Below, one piece after another: positions 10,010 through 18,767 of a stretch of DNA of 60,718 nucleotides. Source of the DNA: Methanosarcinaceae archaeon (lineage in GTDB: Archaea; Halobacteriota; Methanosarcinia; Methanosarcinales; Methanosarcinaceae); NCBI GenBank assembly GCA_023544565.1, contig JAMJFS010000006.1:12585-73302 (forward strand), given 5' to 3'. A program made the position numbers and the translations under genes. Numbering within the stretch: the first letter of the stretch is position 1; each line of letters begins with the position of its first letter. The notes under the pieces were generated by a model. It saw only the letters and a program-made list of their open reading frames with translations. It made no database searches and was not told where the DNA came from.

Positions 10010-10912
10010 ATGTTGTTAAATATTCCGGTGGATAATTTGACCAACGAATGCTGGATATGCGGCAAGCAAGAATCTATGCCATATAAGTGCAGATACTGTG
10101 GAAAAACGTATTGCTCAGACCACAGGATCCCTGAACAACATGGATGTGAAGGTTTCGATGGAACAGCACAACGCAGGCTTTCCGGTACACATGGGAATAC
10201 CTATTCGCAAAATGCTGACACAGAAAGATTAATCAAAGACATGCTGAAAAACACTGCAAAACATGCAGCAAAAGGTGCTGCGATCGGGATATTTGATCGG
10301 ATCAAACGTTCGATGTACGCAAGTCCTTCGATGGCAATAATATATGTATGCGTAGTTTCATTTTTCCTTCAGTCCATAATACGCGGTTATGTTGATTTCT
10401 TCTGGTTATTTCCCACATCGCCACAATATCTAATATTATTCACAAAACCCTGGACACTCATTACCCATATGTTCTTGCACGCAAATTTAACTCACCTTTT
10501 CTTTAACATGCTTGTGTTGTTCTTCTTTGGACGCGAACTTGAAAGACGTGTAGGAAATCGCGTGTTTTTGAATGTGTTCTTTACATCTGGCATCATTGCT
10601 GCGATCGGATACACTATAACGGGCACAGGTGCAATGATAGGTGCAAGTGGTGCAATATATGGCGTATTCGCGTGTATGGCAATTCTGGCACCTGAGATGA
10701 AAGTGTATGTGTACTTCATACCCATGCGCATAAAATATGCACTTGTACTATTCGCGCTCATGGATTTCTTGCTGATAGGTGCACCTGATATGATCGCACA
10801 CACTGCTCACCTGAGCGGTCTTTTTGTCGGAGTGTTTATGGGCATGAGGATTAAAAAATCATCTCGATCACGTCGTTTTGGCAGAGCGCATAACTACTAT
10901 TCTCAAAGGTGA
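10010..10912 (+). CDS. Rhomboid intramembrane protease with N-terminal AN1-like zinc finger
   Basis: The protein is 300 aa. Residues 14-46 form an AN1-like zinc finger (CWICG, CRYCGKTYCSDH, HGC). After a linker come six hydrophobic segments from about residue 105 to 280. The rhomboid dyad is visible: Ser213 in GASGAIYG and His267 in AHLSG, together with the HMFLHANLTHLFFNM segment. It would cleave transmembrane helices inside the cell membrane; the zinc finger is probably cytoplasmic and may select substrate. This fusion recurs in methanogens and other euryarchaea. It is divergent from the cdh operon. The next gene overlaps its stop codon (GTGA), so the two are one operon. Confidence 0.9.
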   Translation: MLLNIPVDNLTNECWICGKQESMPYKCRYCGKTYCSDHRIPEQHGCEGFDGTAQRRLSGTHGNTYSQNADTERLIKDMLKNTAKHAAKGAAIGIFDRIKRSMYASPSMAIIYVCVVSFFLQSIIRGYVDFFWLFPTSPQYLILFTKPWTLITHMFLHANLTHLFFNMLVLFFFGRELERRVGNRVFLNVFFTSGIIAAIGYTITGTGAMIGASGAIYGVFACMAILAPEMKVYVYFIPMRIKYALVLFALMDFLLIGAPDMIAHTAHLSGLFVGVFMGMRIKKSSRSRRFGRAHNYYSQR

Positions 10913-11328
10913 TATGCCTGAAAGGATCCACAGACCATCTAACCGGATACTTTCTCAAACCATGTGAGGGAGAGGAGATCCCGATTAATTTTATCGATCT
11001 TGAAGACAAAATTGCAGGCTGGTCGCCGGAACTGAAAAGAACCCTCTATGTAGAGGATATTGAAGACACGGAAGAGTTGAAGCGAGTACGAGATGTGACA
11101 CTTCTCAAGGTATATAACTGGCTTGGGGATGGGGAAAGTGTCATTGAACTGTCAGATCCCGAACGGATGCAGTTTGAGGACGTGATGAACGAATTTGTGA
11201 AAACTGGCGGAGAGATTCGATATACCAGAAAAAAGATCAATGGAAAAATGGTTAATATGTTTAGGTTGGAAAAGGGTACCCCTGTGAAAAGGAATGTGAA
11301 AGAAAGGTTACTTTCAGACCTGCTTTAA
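10909..11328 (+). CDS. Conserved hypothetical protein, translationally coupled to the rhomboid gene
   Basis: This is a 139-aa soluble protein that I do not recognise as a named family. It starts at GTG, overlapping the TGA of the rhomboid gene; a nearby ATG (10914) is out of frame. The N-terminal half is acidic (EGEEIPINFIDLEDK, YVEDIEDTEELKR). The C-terminal third is basic with a beta-hairpin-like segment (IRYTRKKINGKMVNMFRLE). No cysteines suggest metal binding and no membrane segment is seen. The tight coupling suggests it works with, or regulates, the rhomboid protease. Confidence 0.7.
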   Translation: MICLKGSTDHLTGYFLKPCEGEEIPINFIDLEDKIAGWSPELKRTLYVEDIEDTEELKRVRDVTLLKVYNWLGDGESVIELSDPERMQFEDVMNEFVKTGGEIRYTRKKINGKMVNMFRLEKGTPVKRNVKERLLSDLL

Positions 11329-11493
11329 TCTTAATCATTATACTCCGCATATCTAGTGTAGGGTATCTTTATTTCAAATGCTCGTCCATCGAATTCTTCG
11401 GTTTTGTGCTAATTTAGCAAAAGTTATATGTCTATATGAAATTGATACAGCATTCATAATTATAATCATTATAAAATATAGTAGGTACCATTT

Positions 11494-12054
11494 ATGCCAC
11501 CAATGAAAACCGGATTTAATTCAATTATAAATTATCTCAGTTCCAAAAAGGAGACAGGAAGACGAAGCATTGGTTTGCTTGTCGATGGTCCAAACGTTCT
11601 TCGCAAAGAGTTCAATGTCGATCTTGAAAAAATAGGCGACGTGTTGAAAGAGTATGGAAACGTTAAGATAGGGCGCGTTTTCCTGAATCAATATGCATCA
11701 GATAAACTGGTGGAAGCCATTGAGAACAATGGACTTGAACCCATTATCTGTTCAAGCGATGTTGATGTGAGACTTGCAGTGGAAGGCATGGAACTGGTAT
11801 TCAACCCATATATAGATACTATAGCACTTGTAACACGCGATGCCGATTTTAAACCTCTTTTAGACAAAGCTAACGAACACGGTAAAGAAACAATAATCTT
11901 TGGCGTAGAGCCAGGATTTTCGACTGCTCTTAAAAATTCTGCCGACTATGTTATTCTGCTATCTGATGAACAGATGACATGTGATGAATGTGACGATGAG
12001 GGTGCAGAAAGCAATTTTGACGAAATTGTAGATGAAAATATAGACAAATTGTAG
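11494..12054 (+). CDS. NYN-domain (PIN-like) protein, TIGR00288 type
   Basis: The 186-aa protein begins with a basic leader and then an NYN/LabA-like nuclease fold: LLVDGPNVLRKEF with the first acidic residue near position 31, DVDVRLAVEGMEL near 90 and ALVTRDADFKPLLDKAN near 115. These give the conserved aspartates expected for a metal-dependent RNase of the PIN superfamily. The family is common in euryarchaea; substrates are unknown. The C-terminus is acidic and ends inside a 23-bp tandem duplication, so the tail and stop codon were probably made by slippage. The ATG at 11494 gives the expected start. The gene stands alone after a 165-bp gap. Confidence 0.8.
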   Translation: MPPMKTGFNSIINYLSSKKETGRRSIGLLVDGPNVLRKEFNVDLEKIGDVLKEYGNVKIGRVFLNQYASDKLVEAIENNGLEPIICSSDVDVRLAVEGMELVFNPYIDTIALVTRDADFKPLLDKANEHGKETIIFGVEPGFSTALKNSADYVILLSDEQMTCDECDDEGAESNFDEIVDENIDKL

Positions 12055-12079
12055 ATGAAAATATAGACAAATTGTAGAT
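12025..12079. repeat. 23-bp tandem duplication across the end of the NYN gene
   Basis: The unit ATTGTAGATGAAAATATAGA(CAA) occurs at 12025-12047 and 12048-12070, with a partial third copy to 12079. The length is not a multiple of three, so the second copy is read in another frame and supplies the TAG stop. Confidence 0.95.
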
Positions 12080-12119
12080 TATTCTGCAATCGTTAATGTG
12101 TAATTTTAGGTCATAGAAC

Positions 12120-13220
12120 ATGCTTCTTGCAAAAACGAAAGACTGGATGGTAGCCCCACAGTGGGATACCATGAATGAAGCGATCTATTCTGTTGATCGG
12201 TTAAAACTTCTCAATGGTGCCTATTGGTTCTGGCTAATGTCAGATTACGATGACAAAAATCCCCGGATGCTTCAAGTACTTATTAGCAGGGGGGCGATTG
12301 ATTATACGCTAAATGGCAATCGTTTTTCGGATGAACACATCGATGATGATACTTTTTCCTGTTACTGTGGAGTATGGCAATACAGGGACGGGGAAGTATC
12401 AGACCTTATACATGAACTCTGCACCTGCACTGTAAAAGATGGGGACTTCAATTGCAAGACCGATTCGGGATATCAGATATCAATTAAAAAGTCATTCCCT
12501 TATTATGACATGGAAATAATGGACAAGAACAATGTTGTCACCAAATTCAGTTCAACATCCACAGAGTTCAAAGATGGATATGTACAAAACCCTATTGTGA
12601 AATATCCTTCATTGATGGCATTCAGCGAGGATTTCGATGCTTACGCCCGCAAAAGCCGTGGGTTCCAGTATTTTATTGCCAGTAAGATGAGTGACCTGTT
12701 TGGCACCTGCAAAGGCATGCTATTTGACAGGGATTTTTATGGAAGTTTCTGGCTCGAAAGAGCACTTGGTTTTGGCTCAACAATACCATGGAAGATAGTG
12801 ATGTTGAATTTCAATGACAGGTCACGCATGTGGTTCCGTTATTTTCCATCAAAAATATTTAACTACGGTACACCGCTGGAATTCATTTTCGATGACATGG
12901 TCACTAAAAAGCGATATCATTTTCAGGACATGATTTTTGAATATTCCGGCAATGGCAAGTCAACCAAAATGAAATTCACTCTCTCGACCGACAAGATACA
13001 TGTGACAGGAATTGGCAAAAATGGTGAAAAGGTCAGCCTTACGGCCAAAATTCTGGGAAGACATCTGTACCAATACGATGTATTAAAAATGAAATTCAAT
13101 TATTACCAGTTGGTGCTGAATATTGAAAGTGTTGTCGTGGAAGTTGATGGTGTTGACCTTATGCAGGGGAAAGAACATACTCTCAGTTATGGCGAGGATG
13201 CTCATTTCAGTTTGCGATAA
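12120..13220 (+). CDS. Hypothetical protein of unknown function, 366 aa
   Basis: I do not recognise this family. It is a soluble, aromatic-rich protein (many Trp, Tyr, Phe and Asp residues), suggesting a mainly beta fold, possibly a two-part barrel: residues 1-170 and 200-366 both look like runs of strands. No signal peptide, membrane segment, nucleotide-binding loop or clear catalytic motif is seen. Six cysteines lie near positions 80-120 without a clear metal motif. The ATG at 12120 is the first in frame; no strong ribosome site precedes it. It follows the NYN gene by 65 bp and is convergent with aksA. Codon use looks like its neighbours, so it is probably a real native gene. Confidence 0.7.
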   Translation: MLLAKTKDWMVAPQWDTMNEAIYSVDRLKLLNGAYWFWLMSDYDDKNPRMLQVLISRGAIDYTLNGNRFSDEHIDDDTFSCYCGVWQYRDGEVSDLIHELCTCTVKDGDFNCKTDSGYQISIKKSFPYYDMEIMDKNNVVTKFSSTSTEFKDGYVQNPIVKYPSLMAFSEDFDAYARKSRGFQYFIASKMSDLFGTCKGMLFDRDFYGSFWLERALGFGSTIPWKIVMLNFNDRSRMWFRYFPSKIFNYGTPLEFIFDDMVTKKRYHFQDMIFEYSGNGKSTKMKFTLSTDKIHVTGIGKNGEKVSLTAKILGRHLYQYDVLKMKFNYYQLVLNIESVVVEVDGVDLMQGKEHTLSYGEDAHFSLR

Positions 13221-13275
13221 TAAAATAAGTATTATTTTAGATTGAAAAAATCAATCGCTAAAATGTAATGCATGA

Positions 13276-14466
13276 TCAAATATCATGCATCTTTACTTCA
13301 CGAATCATCACTTCAAGACGATTTCTTGATATTCCGCGCTTTGCCTCTGTGCAAACTTTGACCTTGTCAATAAGATCGCACAATTCATCCCTTTCCAAAA
13401 TGTAACCCATGTCCCTGACAATACCCTGAAGCGCCTTGGTACCGGTGTGTTTGCCTACAACAAGGTTTCGCTTACCTCCAACCATCTCCGGACTGTAAAG
13501 CTCGTATGTCTGGGGTTCTTCAAGTATCGCAGCAACATGTATGCCGGATTCATGCCTGAAAGCATTTCTGCCTACAACTGCCTTATTTACTGCAGGTAGG
13601 ACTTTTGAATATTTCACGACCATATTAGACAGGTCAGTCAGTTTTGAAACATCATATCTATCAATTCCATACTGTACGCGGAGTGCAACCAGCACTTCTT
13701 CGAGTGCAGCGTTTCCAGCCCTCTCACCGATGCCATTGACTGTAGTATGAAGTTGTTTTGCGCCGGCCTCAGCAGCCGCAAGAGTGTTTGCCGTTGCCAT
13801 CCCAAGATCATCATGACAGTGTATGCATATCGGAGTATGAACAGTCTTTTTGATCTCGCCCACAAGGTATGATGTGCTGCTTGGATTAAGAATACCGACC
13901 GTGTCTGCAATACTTACATAATCCACTTTGTATTCTTCTGCCATGAGAAATGCTTTTTTGAGCGTATCAATGCTGGTTCGTGTTGCATCCTCTGCCGCAA
14001 ATCGTACACCGAGACCATGGTCTTTTGCATGCTCAATGGTTTCCATTGCACATTTAGTCATCTCCTCGCAACTTTTATGATACTTGTATTGCAAGTGCAA
14101 GTCCGACATCGCGATAAAGATACTTACAAAATCAACATCACAATCAATGGCGGCATCTACATCCCCAATTACCGATCGTGCAAGACAGCATATCTTTGAA
14201 TCAAGTCCCATATTGGCTATTTTTTTTACAGTATCCTTTTCGACAAGAGATACCACTGGAAATCCTGCTTCTATAATTTCAACACCAATAAAATCCAATT
14301 CACGGGCAAGTGCGATCTTTTCCTTTTTGCTAAATGCAACACCCGGTGTCTGCTCTCCATCACGTAATGTCACATCACATATCTCGATGTCAAGCGGCTT
14401 TAGATCTAAATAATCCATTAAAGTATTTTTTGAGTATTCTGGCAGATTAGATATTGTATTTGACAT
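13276..14466 (-). CDS. aksA: Homocitrate synthase family enzyme, AksA-like
   Basis: The 396-aa product belongs to the 2-isopropylmalate/homocitrate synthase family, which condenses acetyl-CoA with a 2-oxo acid. Seen are the N-terminal signature VTLRDGEQTPGV with catalytic Arg-Asp, the metal-binding HCHDDLGMATANTLAA motif, NGIGERAGNAALEEV and the HESGIHVAAIL motif. It has no C-terminal LeuA regulatory domain. The length and the FRHESGIHV segment fit methanogen AksA, which makes homocitrate and its longer homologues for the 7-mercaptoheptanoyl arm of coenzyme B. A citramalate synthase or NifV-type role cannot be fully excluded. The ATG at 14466 follows a weak AGGAA. It stands alone. Confidence 0.85.
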   Translation of the reverse strand: MSNTISNLPEYSKNTLMDYLDLKPLDIEICDVTLRDGEQTPGVAFSKKEKIALARELDFIGVEIIEAGFPVVSLVEKDTVKKIANMGLDSKICCLARSVIGDVDAAIDCDVDFVSIFIAMSDLHLQYKYHKSCEEMTKCAMETIEHAKDHGLGVRFAAEDATRTSIDTLKKAFLMAEEYKVDYVSIADTVGILNPSSTSYLVGEIKKTVHTPICIHCHDDLGMATANTLAAAEAGAKQLHTTVNGIGERAGNAALEEVLVALRVQYGIDRYDVSKLTDLSNMVVKYSKVLPAVNKAVVGRNAFRHESGIHVAAILEEPQTYELYSPEMVGGKRNLVVGKHTGTKALQGIVRDMGYILERDELCDLIDKVKVCTEAKRGISRNRLEVMIREVKMHDI

Positions 14467-14606
14467 TTTATCGATTCCTGTCAGTTCATTAGTCGAGCAT
14501 AACCATAAAGGTCTATATATAATTGTTGAATGCTATTCTTCCGTGCCAGCCTTTTTCAGATCATTAAAACAGTAAGCAGTTCCACAAATTATAATCAATT
14601 TACAAC

Positions 14607-14667
14607 CTCAAAACAATGAGATGCTCAAAACAATGAGATGCTCAAAACAATGAGATGCTCAAAACAA
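14607..14667. repeat. 17-bp tandem repeat, about 3.6 copies
   Basis: CTCAAAACAATGAGATG is repeated exactly at 14607, 14624 and 14641, with a partial copy at 14658. It lies in the gap between larB and aksA, which holds no other clear signal. Confidence 0.95.
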
Positions 14668-14712
14668 TAAAACAGTAAAACCATTTTGCAGTCACTACTC
14701 AAAAACTCAGAT

Positions 14713-15552
14713 CTAGAGGCTTCCATCATCTTCTTCATCACTATTTTCAATCTCGTCCGATAATGTACACATCTCAACATCAATCTTGTGTGCCCCTGCA
14801 ACCATATTTGCAACCCGCGCCGCAAACGCTCCGGCAACAAATCCCGCATCGATATTAACAACACTAATAACAGAACAGGATTGCAACATCGATAATAGCG
14901 CAGCCTCACCGCCACCACCCAGGCCATATCCAGTTGATACAGGAACACCGATCACAGGCGCATCGATAAGTCCGGCAACAATAGTCGGAAGCGTCCCCTC
15001 GCGTCCTGCTGCGACCACAACAGCACCAACACCGCGTTCTTTGAGTTTTGATATTTGTGGCATCAACCTGTGGATCCCAGCAACACCAACATCGTATATT
15101 GCCACAACCTCGCATCCCATCTCCTGCGCCACCACACGCGCCTCTTCAGCAACACCAATATCAGCCGTACCTGCCGACAGGATACCAACCACTCCGCCAG
15201 AACTCGGACAAAGTGTTCCATTATGGACAATAGCCGCACGGGCACGGCCATTCCATTCAATATTATCAGGATCGAATGCATCCCGCACTGCTTCTATCTG
15301 CTCATCGGACACGCGCGTGAGTAGTGCTCTTCCGGCATGTTTTACCTGTATTTTTGCAATGTCCACCAGATCTTCAGGGCGCTTGCCCTCAGCAAGCACC
15401 GCTTCCAAAACACCAGTTCGATGCATGCGGTGCGTATCGATCTTCGCGATCTCAAAAACAGACGTAAAACCCATGGACTTGATCTGCATTGTTGCAGAAT
15501 CAATATCCATCTGCCCGTTTTTCAATTTTAGTAAGATATCTTCCAATTCCAT
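14713..15552 (-). CDS. larB: LarB-type NaAD carboxylase (nickel-pincer cofactor biosynthesis)
   Basis: This protein of about 279 aa has a PurE-like C-terminal half (GVVGILSAGTADIGVAEEAR, VVAAGREGTLPTIVAGL, STGYGLGGGGEAALLSML), matching LarB. LarB carboxylates and hydrolyses nicotinic acid adenine dinucleotide in the first step of the nickel-pincer cofactor of lactate racemase. No larA, larC or larE is seen in the window, so the pathway may be completed elsewhere or the archaeal protein may do something else. The ATG at 15552 is preferred to a TTG at 15558; both overlap or abut the nadK stop, indicating one operon with nadK and the IMPase gene. The C-terminal tail is very acidic. Confidence 0.85.
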   Translation of the reverse strand: MELEDILLKLKNGQMDIDSATMQIKSMGFTSVFEIAKIDTHRMHRTGVLEAVLAEGKRPEDLVDIAKIQVKHAGRALLTRVSDEQIEAVRDAFDPDNIEWNGRARAAIVHNGTLCPSSGGVVGILSAGTADIGVAEEARVVAQEMGCEVVAIYDVGVAGIHRLMPQISKLKERGVGAVVVAAGREGTLPTIVAGLIDAPVIGVPVSTGYGLGGGGEAALLSMLQSCSVISVVNIDAGFVAGAFAARVANMVAGAHKIDVEMCTLSDEIENSDEEDDGSL

Positions 15553-15558
15553 TTTCAA

Positions 15559-16407
15559 CTACGCCAGTTTACTTTGAACCTTTTTATAGAATCCGCTGAT
15601 CGTTGTCCTGACAAAACGTGCGGGATGTTCCGCCTTTGTTAACTTAATAATATCATGTTCAACGATAGTATAAGTGTGCTGTCCGTCAATGACAATGACC
15701 GCTTCTTTTTCAGGATTTGTCAACTCAACCTTAATGGTACTGTTCAAAGGAACGACCCAGGGTCGCGATGATAACTTAAATGGCGCAAGAGGCACGATCA
15801 ATGCAGCATCCACGCGCGGGTCTATGATGGGTCCGCCTGCACTCATAGCATAGGCAGTCGAACCAGTAGGGGTTGCAAAAACCACACCATCCGCGCGTAG
15901 TTCACCAAGTTCACACTCATCCACACTGATCTTGTACGTGAGTATCTTTGCAGGTTTAGCCGTGATTATAACCACTTCATTAACAGCAGATTGAAGCGCC
16001 TCACCATTCAATGAAACTGCCAATCTTGCCCGCTCACCATACTTGAAACCACTTAATACATTTTCGATCGTTTTGATCGCATCTTCAGGATTTACATCCA
16101 CCAGGAAACCAAGTGTACCCATGTTAATAGCAAGAATAGGAATCGGATCATCCATCTTTGAGATGTTACGAAGCACCGTTCCATCACCTCCAACAGATAT
16201 CAGAAGTTCAACACCATTCTCTCGCATCTTATTCACAGGCAACACACTGTCACCTTCGATACCCAACGCTTGCGCTGTCATTGGTGCAATTGCAATATCA
16301 ACTTTGGATCCAAACCTTTTCAAAATCGTCTTAACCATCTCAAGAGCATCCACGTGGTCACATCTTGACACAACACCTATCTTTTTCACTTTCACTATAT
16401 TTGTCAT
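15559..16407 (-). CDS. nadK: NAD(+) kinase
   Basis: The 282-aa protein has the NAD kinase core: GGDGTVLRN near residue 75 (the GGDG phosphate-binding motif), NMGTLGFL, the PTGSTAYAMSAGGPI motif with conserved Asp/Asn partners, and the C-terminal beta-sandwich. It phosphorylates NAD to NADP in the cytoplasm. ATG at 16407 has GGGGGTAA upstream. It lies 4 bp after the IMPase/FBPase gene, whose homologue is fused to NAD kinase in Methanocaldococcus, so the neighbours form an NADP/sugar-phosphate operon that ends with larB. Confidence 0.94.
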   Translation of the reverse strand: MTNIVKVKKIGVVSRCDHVDALEMVKTILKRFGSKVDIAIAPMTAQALGIEGDSVLPVNKMRENGVELLISVGGDGTVLRNISKMDDPIPILAINMGTLGFLVDVNPEDAIKTIENVLSGFKYGERARLAVSLNGEALQSAVNEVVIITAKPAKILTYKISVDECELGELRADGVVFATPTGSTAYAMSAGGPIIDPRVDAALIVPLAPFKLSSRPWVVPLNSTIKVELTNPEKEAVIVIDGQHTYTIVEHDIIKLTKAEHPARFVRTTISGFYKKVQSKLA

Positions 16408-16411
16408 TAAA

Positions 16412-17224
16412 TTACCCCCTGGAATTCAATTTTAAAATATCAATGTGGGCATGTCCATTTGATGCAACCATATCCACACGATTCATAAGACCATTTGGCA
16501 GTTTAAGTGGGTCACCAAGTTCATTGGAAACCATTCCTCCTGCCTTTTCAAGGATAAAAATCCCTGCCGCAACATCAGTCAATCTCAAAGCCCTGCGAAC
16601 GTCAACAAATGCATCCATCCTGCCAGATGCGACATAACACAGTTCCAGCGCCACACTGCCAAGTACCCTTATCCTTCTAACCCCTTTGCATAACATAGAT
16701 GTTCGTTCAACATGAGGACGATAACCATATACACTAATACAAAACTCATGAATATCCGAATTACCGGATGGACTTATCGACTTGCCGTTCAAGTATGAAC
16801 CCTTACTGACTCCTGCATGATATGTATCCCCATTTGCAAGATTTTGGACATATCCAAATGTAGTCCCCGAAAGATCAGGTTTTGCTATCGCAATAGATAC
16901 ACAGTAAAATGGAATGCCAAAAGCCGCATTATACGTCCCATCCAGGGGATCAAGTATAATTGAGAAATCAGGTTTATCCCCTTCCCCGATCATTATATCT
17001 CCTGCCTCTTCGCTGAGTAGCCGCATCGACCTGCCGTCATCCTTCAAAATCGTAAATATTGCATCCTCTGCAGCCGCATCGATCTTCTTTGTAGGAGTGC
17101 CGTCCGCACCCATATAAACCGTGGTGTAAGCGTCGCTGCTACCCACCATATCTTCAATTGCATCGGCTGCAGCCTGCGATGCAAGATCACACAATTTCAA
17201 ATAATCCTTATTCGATTGAATCAT
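16412..17224 (-). CDS. Inositol monophosphatase family enzyme (IMPase/FBPase)
   Basis: The 270-aa protein has the three metal-binding motifs of the Mg-dependent IMPase/FBPase family: LLSEEAGD with the conserved Glu pair near residue 70, ILDPLDGTYN near residue 92, and the C-terminal RLTDVAAGIFILEKAGG region near residue 215. Archaeal members dephosphorylate both myo-inositol-1-phosphate and fructose-1,6-bisphosphate, serving inositol lipid synthesis and gluconeogenesis. The ATG at 17224 is the first in frame. It is between the GAPDH gene (30 bp upstream) and nadK (4 bp downstream), which favours a gluconeogenic role. Confidence 0.9.
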   Translation of the reverse strand: MIQSNKDYLKLCDLASQAAADAIEDMVGSSDAYTTVYMGADGTPTKKIDAAAEDAIFTILKDDGRSMRLLSEEAGDIMIGEGDKPDFSIILDPLDGTYNAAFGIPFYCVSIAIAKPDLSGTTFGYVQNLANGDTYHAGVSKGSYLNGKSISPSGNSDIHEFCISVYGYRPHVERTSMLCKGVRRIRVLGSVALELCYVASGRMDAFVDVRRALRLTDVAAGIFILEKAGGMVSNELGDPLKLPNGLMNRVDMVASNGHAHIDILKLNSRG

Positions 17225-17254
17225 GAATTGGTGATAATGGATAAAATGGGCATA

Positions 17255-18262
17255 TCAGATGCCCATTGCCTTGTTTGTTTTCGCTATCGACTTTGCACCA
17301 TCTGATTCGATCTCCATCATAGCACGAATGGCATCCACATTCTCAGGTATCACATCGGATTCCTGATGGACAGCCTGGAAGAAGTACAATTCTCCTTCAT
17401 ACATGGTTATGGATTCATCCCATACACAAGTCTCCCACATATCACTTCTTGGGCGGTCAAGATCCCTTGCAAGTTCCATTATCTCGGCAGTCGATGTGAT
17501 TCCCTGCCCGACAAATCTGACTCGTGACTGCTTTGCAAGAACGGCCTGTACATCCTTTGCTGTGCACTCGTTTCTGAATTCCATGTTAAGCGTGTGCATG
17601 TGCATCAAAGTGGTTGGAAGTTTGACAGCCATTGTCGCAATATCAATGTGCGGCATGATCGTCTTCACATCAGGACCGTGGTGTGATGGAAGTGTTATTG
17701 GATTTGGAATGATCGCATTGATGGGGCCGTGTTTGATATCCCCCGGGTCGGCTGCCCTCCGAAGGAGTGTAGCCCGCACTTTCTTGATGCCAAATTCCTT
17801 GTCAAGAGGTGATATCACTCTGCAAAGAGCGGTTGTGTTGCATGAGACAACCCTGACAAAGTCTTTTCCAATGGCTTCACTGTAATTTGCATCAGCATTG
17901 AAAGAGCATTCTGCAAGTTCATGGTCTTCGCCGCCCTGCCATATTGCTTTGACACCTGCCTTTTCATAGAGGGATTTGTTCTTCTCACCAATGCCGCCGG
18001 GTGTACAATCAACAACAACATCAGCACTGCCGATCATGTCGTCAACAGTTCCAGCCGCTTCTATGCCGGCTTTTTTGAAATCATTGATACTCTCTGGAAG
18101 AGTATAGATATCATACCCTTTATCGTGAGCCATCGAAGCCTCGAAATTGGGTCTTGTCTTTGCAATGCCTACAACTTCCATGTCATCCTGCAGACGAACA
18201 GCATCTGCAACCCTCTTACCTATAGTACCGTATCCATTTACTGCAACTTTCACTTTTACCAT
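17255..18262 (-). CDS. gap: Type II glyceraldehyde-3-phosphate dehydrogenase
   Basis: This 335-aa archaeal (class II) phosphorylating GAPDH has the nucleotide-binding start VKVAVNGYGTIGKRVADAV and the active-site segment VVSCNTTALCR, with catalytic Cys141. The following LLRRAADPGDIKHGPINAI stretch is also typical. It interconverts glyceraldehyde-3-phosphate and 1,3-bisphosphoglycerate using NAD or NADP and acts mainly in gluconeogenesis in methanogens. GGGAGAA sits 6 nt before the ATG at 18262. It heads the gap-IMPase-nadK-larB run. Confidence 0.96.
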   Translation of the reverse strand: MVKVKVAVNGYGTIGKRVADAVRLQDDMEVVGIAKTRPNFEASMAHDKGYDIYTLPESINDFKKAGIEAAGTVDDMIGSADVVVDCTPGGIGEKNKSLYEKAGVKAIWQGGEDHELAECSFNADANYSEAIGKDFVRVVSCNTTALCRVISPLDKEFGIKKVRATLLRRAADPGDIKHGPINAIIPNPITLPSHHGPDVKTIMPHIDIATMAVKLPTTLMHMHTLNMEFRNECTAKDVQAVLAKQSRVRFVGQGITSTAEIMELARDLDRPRSDMWETCVWDESITMYEGELYFFQAVHQESDVIPENVDAIRAMMEIESDGAKSIAKTNKAMGI

Positions 18263-18486
18263 TTAAAGTTCTCCCTATACTCATTTACCACAAATATAAA
18301 CTGTAACATATTAATTCATAACAACCTACAACGATCCATAACCTATAACCAACTGTGTGGTCAACTGGAATTAATTAAACTAATGTTGTATTTACTGTCA
18401 GTTATTAATAAATAAGTGTCGATATCGCATCGGCTCCACATAATTCCTATGTTTCAAAGCCAATACGTACCCCTCCTACGTTATAT

Positions 18487-18675
18487 TCACTTTCCAATAA
18501 TTAGAGTTTCCCCTTTAGTGAAATCGACTTCCTTTATCAAACCCGATACAATTTTGTTATCCCCGAATATTCCTGTCAGTTCGACAGAATCACCATCAAC
18601 AACAATTCGGGTCACTGATTCCATAATCAATTCCCGTTCGCCACCGCGAACAAGTACAGCATTTAGTTCACACAT
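18487..18675 (-). CDS. cooT: CooT-type small nickel-binding protein
   Basis: A 62-aa protein beginning Met-Cys-Glu-Leu-Asn-Ala-Val-Leu, the hallmark of the CooT/DUF2097-like nickel-binding family, where Cys2 binds nickel in a homodimer. The rest is a short beta-strand domain (ELIMESVTRIVVDGD, LIKEVDFTKGETLIIG). The reading frame is open five codons further to 18690, but GGAGATG lies just before the ATG at 18675, and this start puts the cysteine at position 2, so it is preferred. CooT supports nickel delivery to CO dehydrogenase in bacteria. Here it sits apart from the cdh operon, between gap and a DUF89 gene, with 224 bp of gene-free sequence behind it. Confidence 0.85.
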   Translation of the reverse strand: MCELNAVLVRGGERELIMESVTRIVVDGDSVELTGIFGDNKIVSGLIKEVDFTKGETLIIGK

Positions 18676-18767
18676 TTTCCACATCTCCATAATTTAGTCG
18701 TTAAGCGTTAAACAACAACCATTTCACATCAACCATTATACATTAGCCATTGAACATTTTCTATCCA

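Noticed and set aside
14786..15577. Long open frame (263 codons) on the plus strand
   Set aside because: It is antisense to larB, has a biased Ser/Thr/Pro composition typical of shadow frames, and matches no protein pattern.
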